From Ruegeria aquimaris (GTDB lineage Bacteria; Pseudomonadota; Alphaproteobacteria; Rhodobacterales; Rhodobacteraceae), in contig NZ_JAOWLB010000009.1 in assembly GCF_025751555.1 (NCBI RefSeq), positions 92,737 to 156,736 on the forward strand: 64,000 bases of DNA, in the 5' to 3' direction. The notes under the pieces were generated by a model. It was not told the DNA's origin. It made no database searches and saw nothing but the letters and a program-made list of their open reading frames with translations. This document shows positions 21,921-29,301 of the stretch, piece after piece (positions within the stretch are counted from its first letter, which is position 1; each line of letters begins with the position of its first letter). The translations under genes were made by a program, and so were the position numbers.

Positions 21921-22112
21921 CTACTCCTCCAGCCCTTGGATCTTGCCGAGCAACATATCGATGTCTTCGCTTTCGTGCAGTTTAATTTCCCGACCGGTCG
22001 AAAGCAGCAGAACTCGGTCGCCGGAGTTGTTGCCAGTGATTGCAACAATGTGCTGGACATTGACTACATGTCCGGTGAGTTCCTCATCTATGATTTCGAT
22101 CATCTGCAACAT
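21921..22112 (-). CDS. Small protein, FlbD/LytTR-like strand pattern
   Basis: 63 aa (or 60 from the second ATG). NVQHIVAITGNNSGDRVLLLSTGREIKLHESEDIDMLLGKI has the pattern of a single small beta-rich unit: residue-specific hydrophobic strands, a turn and a terminal helix, like FlbD-type proteins or a LytTR DNA-binding unit. The start has only a weak AGG. It lies upstream of the Lon-like gene on the same strand and may be co-regulated. Function unknown. It is the last chromosomal gene before the tRNA-fMet remnant. Confidence 0.5.
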   Translation of the reverse strand: MLQMIEIIDEELTGHVVNVQHIVAITGNNSGDRVLLLSTGREIKLHESEDIDMLLGKIQGLEE

Positions 22113-22418
22113 TTCATAACCTAAGCTTTCTTCTCGTTCGCGCGACCCAGGCCCGCAGCCAGACAGACAATAACCGGTCTACATAAACTCAGAAAGAAAG
22201 ACCCAGGGGTGCTGTAAAACAGACTCGAACTGATCTCACCTCGGGCACCTGCGGGCCATGAATTCAGGCAATTGCTTTCGTCGGTGACCTGCCGCTGCCT
22301 GCGTTTTCGTGATTTTACCCACGGTTGCTGGTTTTGGGATTTGGCGTTGATGTAAACGCGGGAGAGCGTGTGGTATGGGAATACCATCGGCCTATGCGTT
22401 TGATCTTGTTTGACAAAA

Positions 22419-22465
22419 TGGTTGCGGGAGCAGGATTTGAACCTGCGACCTTCAGGTTATGAGCC
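22419..22465 (-). repeat. attL: 47-bp copy of the 3' part of initiator tRNA-Met
   Basis: Identical base for base to 63924-63970 and in the same orientation. It covers the anticodon arm (GGCTCATAACC), variable loop, T arm, acceptor 3' strand and CCA. Sequence on the 5' side of the anticodon arm is unrelated to a tRNA, so this is not a functional tRNA. It is the displaced 3' end expected at the distal end of an element that integrated into the intact gene. Confidence 0.88.
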
Positions 22466-22604
22466 GAAGCCTCTGCATTTCGCCATCCCAATAATTTCAA
22501 TGACTTATATCGCAAGCCTTTGAAATGGCGCATTCTTTGACCTGCTCCTAACCGTTTTCGCCGTCTTTCGCCGGAGCAGATCCTTCTCGAAACCGCATTC
22601 ACGG

Positions 22605-22626
22605 GTTGACCAGACGTTGACAAGAA
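22605..22626 (+). repeat. GTTGAC-type repeat near the left att site
   Basis: GTTGAC, four variable bases, CGTTGACAAGAA. The same 18 fixed bases recur at 63841-63862 in the same orientation, close to the intact tRNA. Both lie inside the island within ~140 bp of an att copy, as integrase arm sites would. Functional meaning is not shown. Confidence 0.45.
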
Positions 22627-22835
22627 GAAGGGCGCCAAACTCACGACTACGATCACGTGCGTTTCGGTAACTGCGCATTCACCCACACGAAGGGCGGAAG
22701 CCGGGCCTTTGCTGCGAAGAGCATGAGCGTCACTCCATCAACCGTTGCGCTTTTGGGGGTATGCCGCTCAAGGGTAGAAATGGGTGTTCAAATGCTTGAT
22801 AAAGGCCGCAAAGCTGCCTGAGGGGACGTATTCTC

Positions 22836-23942
22836 ATGAGCCTAGAATCGGAAATCAAAGAAGCGCGACAAACCGTCGTTACCGACGGCTACGACATGTC
22901 TATCGGCGAGGTCATCAATCTTTACAAAAATGAAGAGCTCGTGATCGCACCCGCATTCCAGCGGCTCTTCCGCTGGGACGACGAACGCAAAACTCGTTTT
23001 ATCGAGTCCATTATTCTTGGTATCCCCTTCCCCCCAATATTTGTTCATCAAGATTCCGAAGGGGTGTGGGAACTTATCGACGGTCTCCAGAGGGTCTCCA
23101 CGATTCTCCAACTGACAGGAGACCTTCAAGGTGAACGTGCCGATCAACTAGGCCCGCTGGTACTAAATGGTACAAAGTTTCTCCCTAGCCTGAGCGGAAA
23201 ACGCTGGACTGAATCGGCTGAAGGTGCAGGCGACGGTCTGGGAACGTCCATCCAACTCGCTATCAAGCGCTCCCGAGTAAGAGTTGAAATCCTGCAAGCT
23301 GGAAGCTCTAAGACCGCTAAGTACGAGTTGTTTCAACGATTAAACACTGGTGGCGCCGACCTGAGTCCCCAAGAGGTCCGGAACAGCATCGCCGTCTCGA
23401 TCAATAACGACTTCTTCAATTGGCTCGTTCAGCTCGCAAGCAGCCCGTCTTTCGTGGCGACCACACGCCAGACTCAGGCCGCTCTAGAGTCTCAAGCAGG
23501 TGTCGAACTTGCTCTACGCTTCATCGCCTTCCGCAACATTCCATATCAAAGCGGAATGGATGTTCATGAGTATCTGGATGACGCTTTGATCAATCTCGCC
23601 AGCGACGAGAACTTCGACAAGGATGCTGAAGAGGAAAATTTCAATAGGACGTTCGAGTTTTTGAATGCAGCGCTTGGTGACAAGGCATTTCAACGTTGGG
23701 ACGGCCAGAATTTCTCTGGAAAGTTCCTGATGTCGATTTTCGAAGTACTTGCGATCGGGCTCTCCAAGAACCTCGCATCTTACGAGGCGATGGGGGAAGT
23801 CGAACGAAATCATTCAATTGAGACAAAGGCGCAATCACTAAACGGCATACCGGTTTTCGTCGAAAATTCTGGTGCAGGAATAAGGGGCACCACGCGCTTG
23901 TCCAAACTGCTCCCAGTGGCGGAAGCTCTAATCAAGCCGTGA
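22836..23942 (+). CDS. DUF262-domain protein (ParB/GmrS-like), candidate defence component
   Basis: 368 aa behind GAGGGGA. The N-terminal DUF262 hallmarks are present: APAFQRLFRW (~38-47), ESIILGIPFPPIF and the catalytic-type DGLQR (82-86), the fold that hydrolyses NTP or nucleic acid in GmrSD, SspE and BrxU. The C-terminal half (~175-368) is helical; the HNH/DUF1524 nuclease domain usual in GmrSD is not evident. The HEPN gene follows after 7 bases, so nuclease function may be split between the two proteins. The genes are less GC-rich than their surroundings, suggesting recent acquisition. Confidence 0.82.
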   Translation: MSLESEIKEARQTVVTDGYDMSIGEVINLYKNEELVIAPAFQRLFRWDDERKTRFIESIILGIPFPPIFVHQDSEGVWELIDGLQRVSTILQLTGDLQGERADQLGPLVLNGTKFLPSLSGKRWTESAEGAGDGLGTSIQLAIKRSRVRVEILQAGSSKTAKYELFQRLNTGGADLSPQEVRNSIAVSINNDFFNWLVQLASSPSFVATTRQTQAALESQAGVELALRFIAFRNIPYQSGMDVHEYLDDALINLASDENFDKDAEEENFNRTFEFLNAALGDKAFQRWDGQNFSGKFLMSIFEVLAIGLSKNLASYEAMGEVERNHSIETKAQSLNGIPVFVENSGAGIRGTTRLSKLLPVAEALIKP

Positions 23943-23949
23943 GGTTGGT

Positions 23950-24594
23950 ATGGCCGCTACACGAACGTTGGATCAGTTGCAGGACGCCATGGACCAAGAA
24001 TTGTCTTGGCGCATCAAAGAGATTAGCACCTTCCGCGTTGAATCTGCAAAGGGCGGGCAAAAGAGCAAGGCGTTCACTCGCGCTGGCGTCGCCCTGCTGT
24101 ACGCCCACTGGGAAGGTTTCGTAAAACGATCGGCAGAGCTCTACCTTGAATACGTTTCGAACCGAGGTCTCAAATACGAAGAACTCACAACTTGTTTCGT
24201 CCTCTTTGGACTTAAAGGAAAGTTGAACACCCTTGTCGACTCGCGAAAATCGGCGCCAAATATCGAAGCTATCGAGTTCATCCGCAGTTCTCTTGGCGAG
24301 GTAGCCGCCTTGAAATTAGCGGGTGCAGTAAACACAGAGTCTAATCTCTCTTCGAGCGTCTTCGAAAACATTGCCAACTCTGTCGGAGTGTCCACCGCCC
24401 CCTACAAAACAAAATTCAATCTGATTGATTCAAGTCTCGTAGATCGACGAAACAAGATAGCCCACGGAGAGTATCTCGATCTGAAATCCGGCGACTTTGG
24501 CCCACTTGTCGACGAAGTCTTGAACCTCATGCGTTCGTTTAAGAACGATTTGCTCAATGCCGCCGCGACCGAGGCATACAAGAAAACCGCCTAG
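23950..24594 (+). CDS. HEPN-domain protein (MAE_28990/MAE_18760-like), putative RNase
   Basis: 214 aa, mostly helical. The segment VDRRNKIAHGEY carries R-x4-H (Arg167-Asn-Lys-Ile-Ala-His172), the catalytic pair of HEPN RNases, and ALLYAHWEGFVKR earlier is typical of the MAE_28990/MAE_18760 group. Such HEPN proteins act as toxins or effectors in toxin-antitoxin and anti-phage systems. It is encoded 7 bases downstream of the DUF262 gene on the same strand and almost certainly forms a two-gene unit with it. No separate antitoxin or nucleotidyltransferase is seen. Confidence 0.8.
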   Translation: MAATRTLDQLQDAMDQELSWRIKEISTFRVESAKGGQKSKAFTRAGVALLYAHWEGFVKRSAELYLEYVSNRGLKYEELTTCFVLFGLKGKLNTLVDSRKSAPNIEAIEFIRSSLGEVAALKLAGAVNTESNLSSSVFENIANSVGVSTAPYKTKFNLIDSSLVDRRNKIAHGEYLDLKSGDFGPLVDEVLNLMRSFKNDLLNAAATEAYKKTA

Positions 24595-24788
24595 CAGTGT
24601 GTCGGAGAATTCCTGAGTCGATGCAGGCTACACTGGGCCTGAAGGCCTGCTTTCGGCTGACCTGGACATTCATTGGCCTAGGCGCGAATGACCGCTCTGG
24701 GTCACAAGCTATCATAATAAACCTGTTTGAACGGTGCTCCAGCGGGACAACCCTATGACCCGATTGACCGGAATTGCCCTCCCCGACC

Positions 24789-24808
24789 CAATTCCACCTT
24801 CCGCCTGT
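24789..24808 (+). repeat. 20-bp repeat upstream of integrase
   Basis: CAATTCCACCTTCCGCCTGT, repeated exactly at 27299-27318. This copy lies about 80 bases before the integrase ATG; the other lies about 75 bases before the excisionase-like gene. A shared operator or promoter element for the two genes is likely, or an integrase arm site. Confidence 0.55.
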
Positions 24809-24887
24809 ATTCCGGTCCCAGCCTTGTGATCCGACTTGATCGTGGCGCGGGTCTAGGCCTGTGTCGGAGGACAAGGAGGTGAGTTGC

Positions 24888-26159
24888 ATGGTCAAGAGGC
24901 TGAAACTGAATGAGAAAACCCTGCGCGAGGCCGAGCCGAGGGCGGGCGCCAGCTATCAGATCTTCGACACCGAGGTGATCGGTTTCGCCGCCCGGGTCCA
25001 GGCCTCCGGCGCGCGGACCTTCACCATCGACTATCGCCATGCCGGACGGCAGCGGCGGATGACCATCGGTCGCTGGCCCGAATGGAGCGTGACAGCCGCG
25101 CGCGAACGCGCCAAGGAGCTGCGCCGCGCAATCGATGACGGACAGGATCCGCTGGCGGCTCGGGAAGAGATCCGCGGCGCCCCGCGCGTCACGGACATGA
25201 TCGACCGCTACATCGCCGAGCATCTGCCGAAGCTGTCCAAGACCAACGCGGGCGATCAGATCTCGATGCTGAAGAAAATGGTCGAACCTGCCTGGGGCAC
25301 CAAGCTCGTGACGGAGATCACCAAACCCGACGTGGCGCGGTTCCTGGATGTCGTGGCCGAAGGCCGTCCCCGCCCCTGCAAGCAAAAACCCAACAACCGG
25401 GCGCGCAAGCTGCAGGGCCACAAACCCACCCCGATCCGCGCCAACCGAATGGGCGAGGTGCTGCGCAAGATGTTCACACTGGCGATGGAATGGGAGTGGC
25501 GGCAGGATAATCCGGCACAAGGTTTTCACCGGCGCATCGAGCATGCCCGTGAACGCTTCCTCTCCCCCGAAGAACTGATCCGTCTGGCAACCGTACTCGA
25601 CGGCGCCGAGGATCAGCGGGCAGCCGCGATCATCCGCATGTGCATGCTGACCGGCGCCCGGGTCGGAGAGGTCCGGACAGCACGGTTCGAACAGTTCAAC
25701 CTCGACTATGCCATCTGGTCGAAACCTGCCTCGACCACGAAACAACGCAAGATCCATCGCGTGCCGGTCTCGCAGGAAGTCGTGGCCATCGTGCGTCAGC
25801 GCCAGCTTGTCGTGCCGAGGGGCAATCCCTGGCTCTTCCCCGGCGATATTGTCGGCCAGCCGGTGCGGGAAATCCGGCGGTTCTGGGCGAGGGTCCAGAA
25901 AGATGCCAGTCTGGCCGATGTCCGTATCCATGACCTGCGCCATACCTTCGCCTCGCTGCTGGTAAGCGGTGGCTCTTCCCTGGAAATGATCGGCAAGCTC
26001 TTGGGTCACAGCCAGATGCAGACGACGCAGCGCTATGCGCATCTGATGGATTCCCCATTGCGCGCAGGGGTTGATACGGTGGCCAGCCTCCTGCGCCCGC
26101 GGCCGCGCCTCGTGCATGACGCCGCGCTGGACGAAGCCGATCTCCCGAAATCGGCCTGA
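24888..26159 (+). CDS. int: Tyrosine-recombinase integrase
   Basis: 423 aa. The ATG at 24888 has a perfect AAGGAGGTGA 7 bases upstream and is preferred to the GTG at 24861. The layout is an N-terminal DUF4102-like arm-binding part (MVKRLKLNEKTLREAEP...), a core-binding segment (~110-220) and a catalytic domain. Catalytic residues are visible: Arg in TGARVGEVR, Lys near TKQRKIHRVP, HDLRHT, GHSQMQTTQRYAH with the nucleophile Tyr. This class integrates into tRNA 3' ends, fitting the fMet att copies. It sits 2.4 kb inside the left end rather than next to the intact tRNA, which is less usual. Confidence 0.92.
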   Translation: MVKRLKLNEKTLREAEPRAGASYQIFDTEVIGFAARVQASGARTFTIDYRHAGRQRRMTIGRWPEWSVTAARERAKELRRAIDDGQDPLAAREEIRGAPRVTDMIDRYIAEHLPKLSKTNAGDQISMLKKMVEPAWGTKLVTEITKPDVARFLDVVAEGRPRPCKQKPNNRARKLQGHKPTPIRANRMGEVLRKMFTLAMEWEWRQDNPAQGFHRRIEHARERFLSPEELIRLATVLDGAEDQRAAAIIRMCMLTGARVGEVRTARFEQFNLDYAIWSKPASTTKQRKIHRVPVSQEVVAIVRQRQLVVPRGNPWLFPGDIVGQPVREIRRFWARVQKDASLADVRIHDLRHTFASLLVSGGSSLEMIGKLLGHSQMQTTQRYAHLMDSPLRAGVDTVASLLRPRPRLVHDAALDEADLPKSA

Positions 26160-26170
26160 CTGTCAGGCCG
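26152..26170. repeat. Perfect inverted repeat between convergent stops
   Basis: CGGCCTGAC-T-GTCAGGCCG. It contains the integrase TGA and the stop of the convergent gene. It could form a short stem that ends transcription from both sides, but no T-run follows on either strand, so a terminator role is only possible. Confidence 0.35.
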
Positions 26171-26765
26171 GCTCCTCGCCCCGCAACCGGTGCCAGAGCG
26201 AGGTCAGGCGCTTGCGGATGGTGCTTTCATCCGGAACCTCGCCGGACTTCGAGTTCTGCACGAACCAGTCCTGAACCAGAACGATCAGAGCGGTCTTTGT
26301 ATCGGGAATCCCCTTCTCGTAGAGGAACCAGGTCAGCCAGGCATACATCGCATCCCATTCATAGCGCGGGCTGGCTCCGGTACTCATGGCCGGGCGACGC
26401 AACAGGTCCCGCTCTTCTTCGAACTGCTGCAATGTCCCGGCATCGACCAGTAGGTCTGAGGACCGGACCAGTACACCATCGGCGGGGTCCGTGACCCTGA
26501 GCCAGGTATTGGAGCCCAGCGGCATGACCCGCCTGAGCCTGGCCTGCTCGTCGCTGGGACCAATTCTTCGGAACATCGGCATCAGCTCGGCGATCGGCAC
26601 TGCAACCAGCCCGGCGATTGTCTCCTCGCCGCAGCTGACCGGAGGGATACCGGCCAGAACCTGCAAATGCCCTGCCGCCGCCCAGCCTGCAACATCGGCC
26701 GGATGGCATCCCCAGCGAACAGCGATCTCGTAAATGGAATAGAAGGCAATGGGCGGTAGGGGCAT
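26163..26765 (-). CDS. Hypothetical island protein
   Basis: 200 aa from the ATG at 26765 (GGAG 8 bases upstream). Longer in-frame starts lack a ribosome site. It begins MPLPPIAFYSIYEIAVRWG, with an HTH-like segment (YEIAVRWGCHPADVAGWAAAG) at the N-terminus that suggests DNA binding. The rest is unrecognised: a middle part rich in short hydrophobic runs and a charged C-terminal part with DESTIRKRLTSLWHRLRG. It is convergent with the integrase, with only 3 bases between stops, and may be a regulator of the element. No function assigned. Confidence 0.65.
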   Translation of the reverse strand: MPLPPIAFYSIYEIAVRWGCHPADVAGWAAAGHLQVLAGIPPVSCGEETIAGLVAVPIAELMPMFRRIGPSDEQARLRRVMPLGSNTWLRVTDPADGVLVRSSDLLVDAGTLQQFEEERDLLRRPAMSTGASPRYEWDAMYAWLTWFLYEKGIPDTKTALIVLVQDWFVQNSKSGEVPDESTIRKRLTSLWHRLRGEEPA

Positions 26766-27391
26766 GCGGAAACTCCATTTGGCATGCGGCATCCCGCGGC
26801 CAGAGCCGTCGGCATGCAGATTACAAAACCCGCTGTGCCAGGCACGCGGGCGGATTTGGGGTGCAGAGCTGGTGTTCGAGGATACCCATCGCCAAACCAG
26901 ACCATCCCACCAACGGGAGTGCAAGCTGCTGGCATGGTTCGTGTTTTTGATTCTGTTCGACTGCTCGCCGGGACGCTACGCAACTTCAGGATGCGCCTCA
27001 AGACTGCAGGTAGTGACGTGCCGCGCGGTCAACTCCAACCCAGCGCTACGCCGCCGAATGTCGGCGGAACACGACCGGAATAACCCTTTCCGGCAATTCC
27101 GGTCCCTGTAAATCCCGCCGATCCGTCTGAATACCGGCCAATCGGCCCAACTTTGATGAGGCGGCGCCAATCGCGCCAGTATCGGCGCTCTGAAACGACC
27201 CAGCCCGGCGCCGATATTTGCGGTGACCTCTCTCGTCTAACCCTGCCCCGCGCCACGAAACCCCAATGAAACATGGGGCGGAATTGAGAGGCGGTGTTCA
27301 ATTCCACCTTCCGCCTGTCTTCCGCCCCCAAGGCTCTGCTTCGCTGGCCCCGCGCCCCGAGTATCGGGGCGGATGTTGAACGGAGCAGATC
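26766..27391. other. Gene-free stretch, probable control region of the early operon
   Basis: No gene supported in 626 bases; open frames here lack ribosome sites and family features. It holds a 9-bp inverted repeat (TATCGGCGC at 27180 and GCGCCGATA at 27208) and the second copy of the 20-bp repeat (27299-27318) just before the excisionase-like gene. Confidence 0.6.
27299..27318 (+). repeat. 20-bp repeat upstream of the excisionase-like gene
   Basis: Exact second copy of the repeat at 24789-24808. Similarity continues for about 10 bases on the 3' side (TTCCG.CCC). Placed ~75 bases before the start at 27392. Confidence 0.55.
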
Positions 27392-27640
27392 ATGAACGAC
27401 CCCCTTCCGGATACCCCAGAGGATATCCCCGACCTTCTGGCCGACTGGATCAGTCGCGAGCAGCTGGCCTACGCGCTCGGTCTCACCACGGATACGCTCT
27501 CCCGATGGGAGGCACGTCGCAAGGGGCCGCCCTGCACCCGCATAGGCAGAAAGGTCTACTATCGCCGGGCCGCCGTGCAGGACTGGATCCGGGCACAGGA
27601 ACAGGCGCATCCGGTCCGCAAATCACGGGGGCGGGCATGA
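27392..27640 (+). CDS. Excisionase/AlpA-like helix-turn-helix protein
   Basis: 82 aa with GGAG before the ATG. WISREQLAYALGLTTDTLSRWEARRKGPPCTRIGRKVYYRR is the winged HTH_17 pattern of MerR/AlpA/excisionase proteins (helix, turn, helix, then the wing ending in a Tyr-Arg-Arg strand). It probably binds att-proximal or promoter DNA and controls excision or the early operon. It is first gene of a run in which each gene overlaps the next by ATGA. Confidence 0.8.
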   Translation: MNDPLPDTPEDIPDLLADWISREQLAYALGLTTDTLSRWEARRKGPPCTRIGRKVYYRRAAVQDWIRAQEQAHPVRKSRGRA

Positions 27641-27876
27641 CGGCCCGGCCCAATGGCCCCACCTGGCCGGCCGAGCGCCTTACCGAGGCCCGCGCCGTCC
27701 TGGCCGATGTCGCCCATCATTCCGACCCCCTGATCCGGCTCGCCTGTGGCGTGCTGATCCGGCATGGCGAAACCGCGGACGAGCGTGAAGCTGCACAGCG
27801 GCTCCTCGTGGTCGTCGATGCCCGGCGGCCGGTTCAGCGCGCCCAGCGCGAGGATGCCGGGAGGGTGCGCTCATGA
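27637..27876 (+). CDS. Small hypothetical protein in phage early operon
   Basis: 79 aa: starts at an ATG overlapping the excisionase-like stop and ends in an ATGA overlap with the VRR-NUC gene. It is Ala/Arg-rich and helical (ERLTEARAVLADVAHHSDPLIRLACGVLIRHG). The perfect coupling on both sides is the main evidence that it is real. No function recognised. Confidence 0.6.
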   Translation: MTARPNGPTWPAERLTEARAVLADVAHHSDPLIRLACGVLIRHGETADEREAAQRLLVVVDARRPVQRAQREDAGRVRS

Positions 27877-28268
27877 AGCGCCGTGGCACACCTGAGGCTG
27901 ATCTACAGCGGGCGGTCGTGCAGGCGCTGCGCTTCGCCCTGCCCCGCACCGCCATTATCCATCACTGCGCCAACGAGGTGACCAAGGCCGGTCCCCGCGG
28001 AGCAAAGCGCCAGGCCATCCTGGTCGGCATGGGTGTCCATGCCGGCTTTGCCGATCTGGTGGTGCTCTGCGACGGGCGCGTGCTGTTCCTGGAACTGAAG
28101 TCGGTCAAGGGCAAGCTCAGCCCGGCGCAGGTGGCGTTCCGCGATGCGGTGCTGGCGCAGGGCTTTGGCTGGGCGCTGGTCCGCAGTCTTGACGATGCGC
28201 TGGGCGCACTGGCTGATCATGGATTCACCACCCGTATTGCAGCACCTGCCCGGAGTCCGTTTCCATGA
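27873..28268 (+). CDS. VRR-NUC domain nuclease
   Basis: 131 aa. ADLQRAVVQALRF at the N-terminus, then GVHAGFADLVVLCDGRVLFLELKSVKGKLSPAQ, the VRR-NUC core: G.pD....DG...f.E.K with Asp in FADLVV, Glu and Lys in LELKS, and Gln in SPAQ. This stand-alone PD-(D/E)XK nuclease is common in phage replication or recombination modules, where it may resolve DNA structures. It is coupled by ATGA on both sides. Confidence 0.85.
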   Translation: MKRRGTPEADLQRAVVQALRFALPRTAIIHHCANEVTKAGPRGAKRQAILVGMGVHAGFADLVVLCDGRVLFLELKSVKGKLSPAQVAFRDAVLAQGFGWALVRSLDDALGALADHGFTTRIAAPARSPFP

Positions 28269-29275
28269 GTCATGAGGCGACGAACTGGGCAATCCGGCAG
28301 CGCGGACTCAAACCCACCACCAAGATCGTGCTCTGGCATCTCTGCGACCGGTTCAACCCGGACTATGGGTGTTTTCCATCACAGGCCCGGCTGGCACATG
28401 ACTGCGAGATCAGCCGCTCCACCCTGAACGATCATCTCGGCCGGCTTGAAGCGGCCGGGCTGTTGCGCCGTGTGCCGCGGATCGACCCGGCGACAAAGCG
28501 CCAGCTGCCCACCCGCTACATCCTGGGGTTTGAGCCGGGCTTTACGCCGTCGGATGGGACCCCGCGTCCGAAAACCGGACACGGTGAAACGACGCCCGTG
28601 GACGTCATGGATGATGCAACTTGCATGCCCTTCGCCGAGGATGTCGATGCCCTGCCGTGTCCGGAATTCGGACATAGAATTGAGGCAAAAGCCGTGTCCG
28701 GTTTTTTTCCAAAGCCGTGTCCGGAAAATCGGGAATCCCGTGTCCGAAATCCGGACACTAACCTTGTAAGAGAACCACTAAGTAAACCAGTAAAGGAGGA
28801 GGAGGGCGCGCAAGCGCGCGCGGCGATCTCTGATCAATTTTTTGGGGAGCTGCTCGCAGCATTGCGCCTCGACCCTGCCGCCCTGCCCGGCTGGTGGCAA
28901 GGCTGGCCGCCCCGGCAACACGTTCAGCGCTGGCGAGACGAGCTGGGCCTCACAGAGGCCGAGATCATCGCCACGGCCCAGGCCACCCGCCAGGACCATC
29001 CCGAACCACCCGATGGGCCGAAAGCGCTCGACCGCGCCATGCAGCGCGCCGCCCAGCGCAAGTCAGATGATGCCGGACGGAAACGCCGACGAGGGAAACC
29101 CGACGACTCGGTTCCGGCGGCAACGCCCAGCGCCGATGTGCCGGCCTTTTACGCGGCTTGGGTGAACTCCGACAGCCACCTGCCGGCCTGCGCCATCAGC
29201 AGCTCCATGCGCAACACCATGCTGGACCGCGGCCTCGTGACCGCGGACCGGATGCGGGACCGCGGGGTGCTGTGA
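28265..29275 (+). CDS. Helix-turn-helix replication-type protein (phage O-like)
   Basis: 336 aa. Residues ~1-90 form a winged HTH (TTKIVLWHLCDRFNPDYGCFPSQARLAHDCEISRSTLNDHLGRLEAAGLLRRV), as in HTH_36/replication initiators. The middle (~100-165) is low-complexity and encoded by DNA packed with TGTCCGG repeats. The C-terminal part is helical (DEIIATAQATRQDHPEPPDG..., AWVNSDSHLPACAISSSMRNTMLDRGLVT). Its place after the VRR-NUC gene and the intragenic iterons resemble lambdoid O genes, whose origin lies inside the initiator gene. Assignment as initiator is inference. Confidence 0.7.
   Translation: MSHEATNWAIRQRGLKPTTKIVLWHLCDRFNPDYGCFPSQARLAHDCEISRSTLNDHLGRLEAAGLLRRVPRIDPATKRQLPTRYILGFEPGFTPSDGTPRPKTGHGETTPVDVMDDATCMPFAEDVDALPCPEFGHRIEAKAVSGFFPKPCPENRESRVRNPDTNLVREPLSKPVKEEEGAQARAAISDQFFGELLAALRLDPAALPGWWQGWPPRQHVQRWRDELGLTEAEIIATAQATRQDHPEPPDGPKALDRAMQRAAQRKSDDAGRKRRRGKPDDSVPAATPSADVPAFYAAWVNSDSHLPACAISSSMRNTMLDRGLVTADRMRDRGVL
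28565..28758. repeat. Intragenic TGTCCGG iteron-like cluster, candidate origin
   Basis: Within ~190 bases the motif (G)TGTCCG(G) or its complement occurs about eight times. Several are paired as palindromes: GTCCG-AAAAC-CGGAC at 28566, GTGTCCG-GAATT-CGGACAT at 28657, GTGTCCG-AAATC-CGGACAC at 28740, with single copies at 28694 and 28717. The half-site spacing inside each palindrome is constant (5 bp). Such an array is expected of an initiator-binding origin. Confidence 0.6.
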
Positions 29276-29301
29276 ATGACCAAACTCAAGGGACCAAAAC
29301 C

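Larger units (their letters stand above)
22113..22835. other. Gene-free island left boundary
   Basis: No gene supported in 723 bases. The stretch holds the 47-bp partial tRNA-fMet copy (22419-22465), a small TGGTAT-GGGA-ATACCA hairpin (22371-22386) that could follow the ancestral tRNA, and a GTTGAC-type repeat at 22605. An open frame across the tRNA copy translates it and is not a gene. Confidence 0.65.

Noticed and set aside
22315..22686. A 123-codon frame across the tRNA copy
   Set aside because: It contains the translation of the tRNA 3' end (NLKVAGSNPAPAT), a well-known false gene pattern.
24861..24888. GTG at 24861 as integrase start
   Set aside because: The ATG at 24888 has a perfect ribosome site seven bases upstream and gives the usual N-terminus.
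27873..28268. VRR-NUC protein as a restriction enzyme for the nearby methylases
   Set aside because: It is translationally coupled to the early replication genes and VRR-NUC domains are usual in phage replication modules; the MvaI/BcnI-like gene is the better partner.
28565..28758. TGTCCGG repeats as a CRISPR array
   Set aside because: Repeats are 7-8 bp palindromic half-sites with irregular short spacing inside a coding frame; there are no spacers or cas genes.
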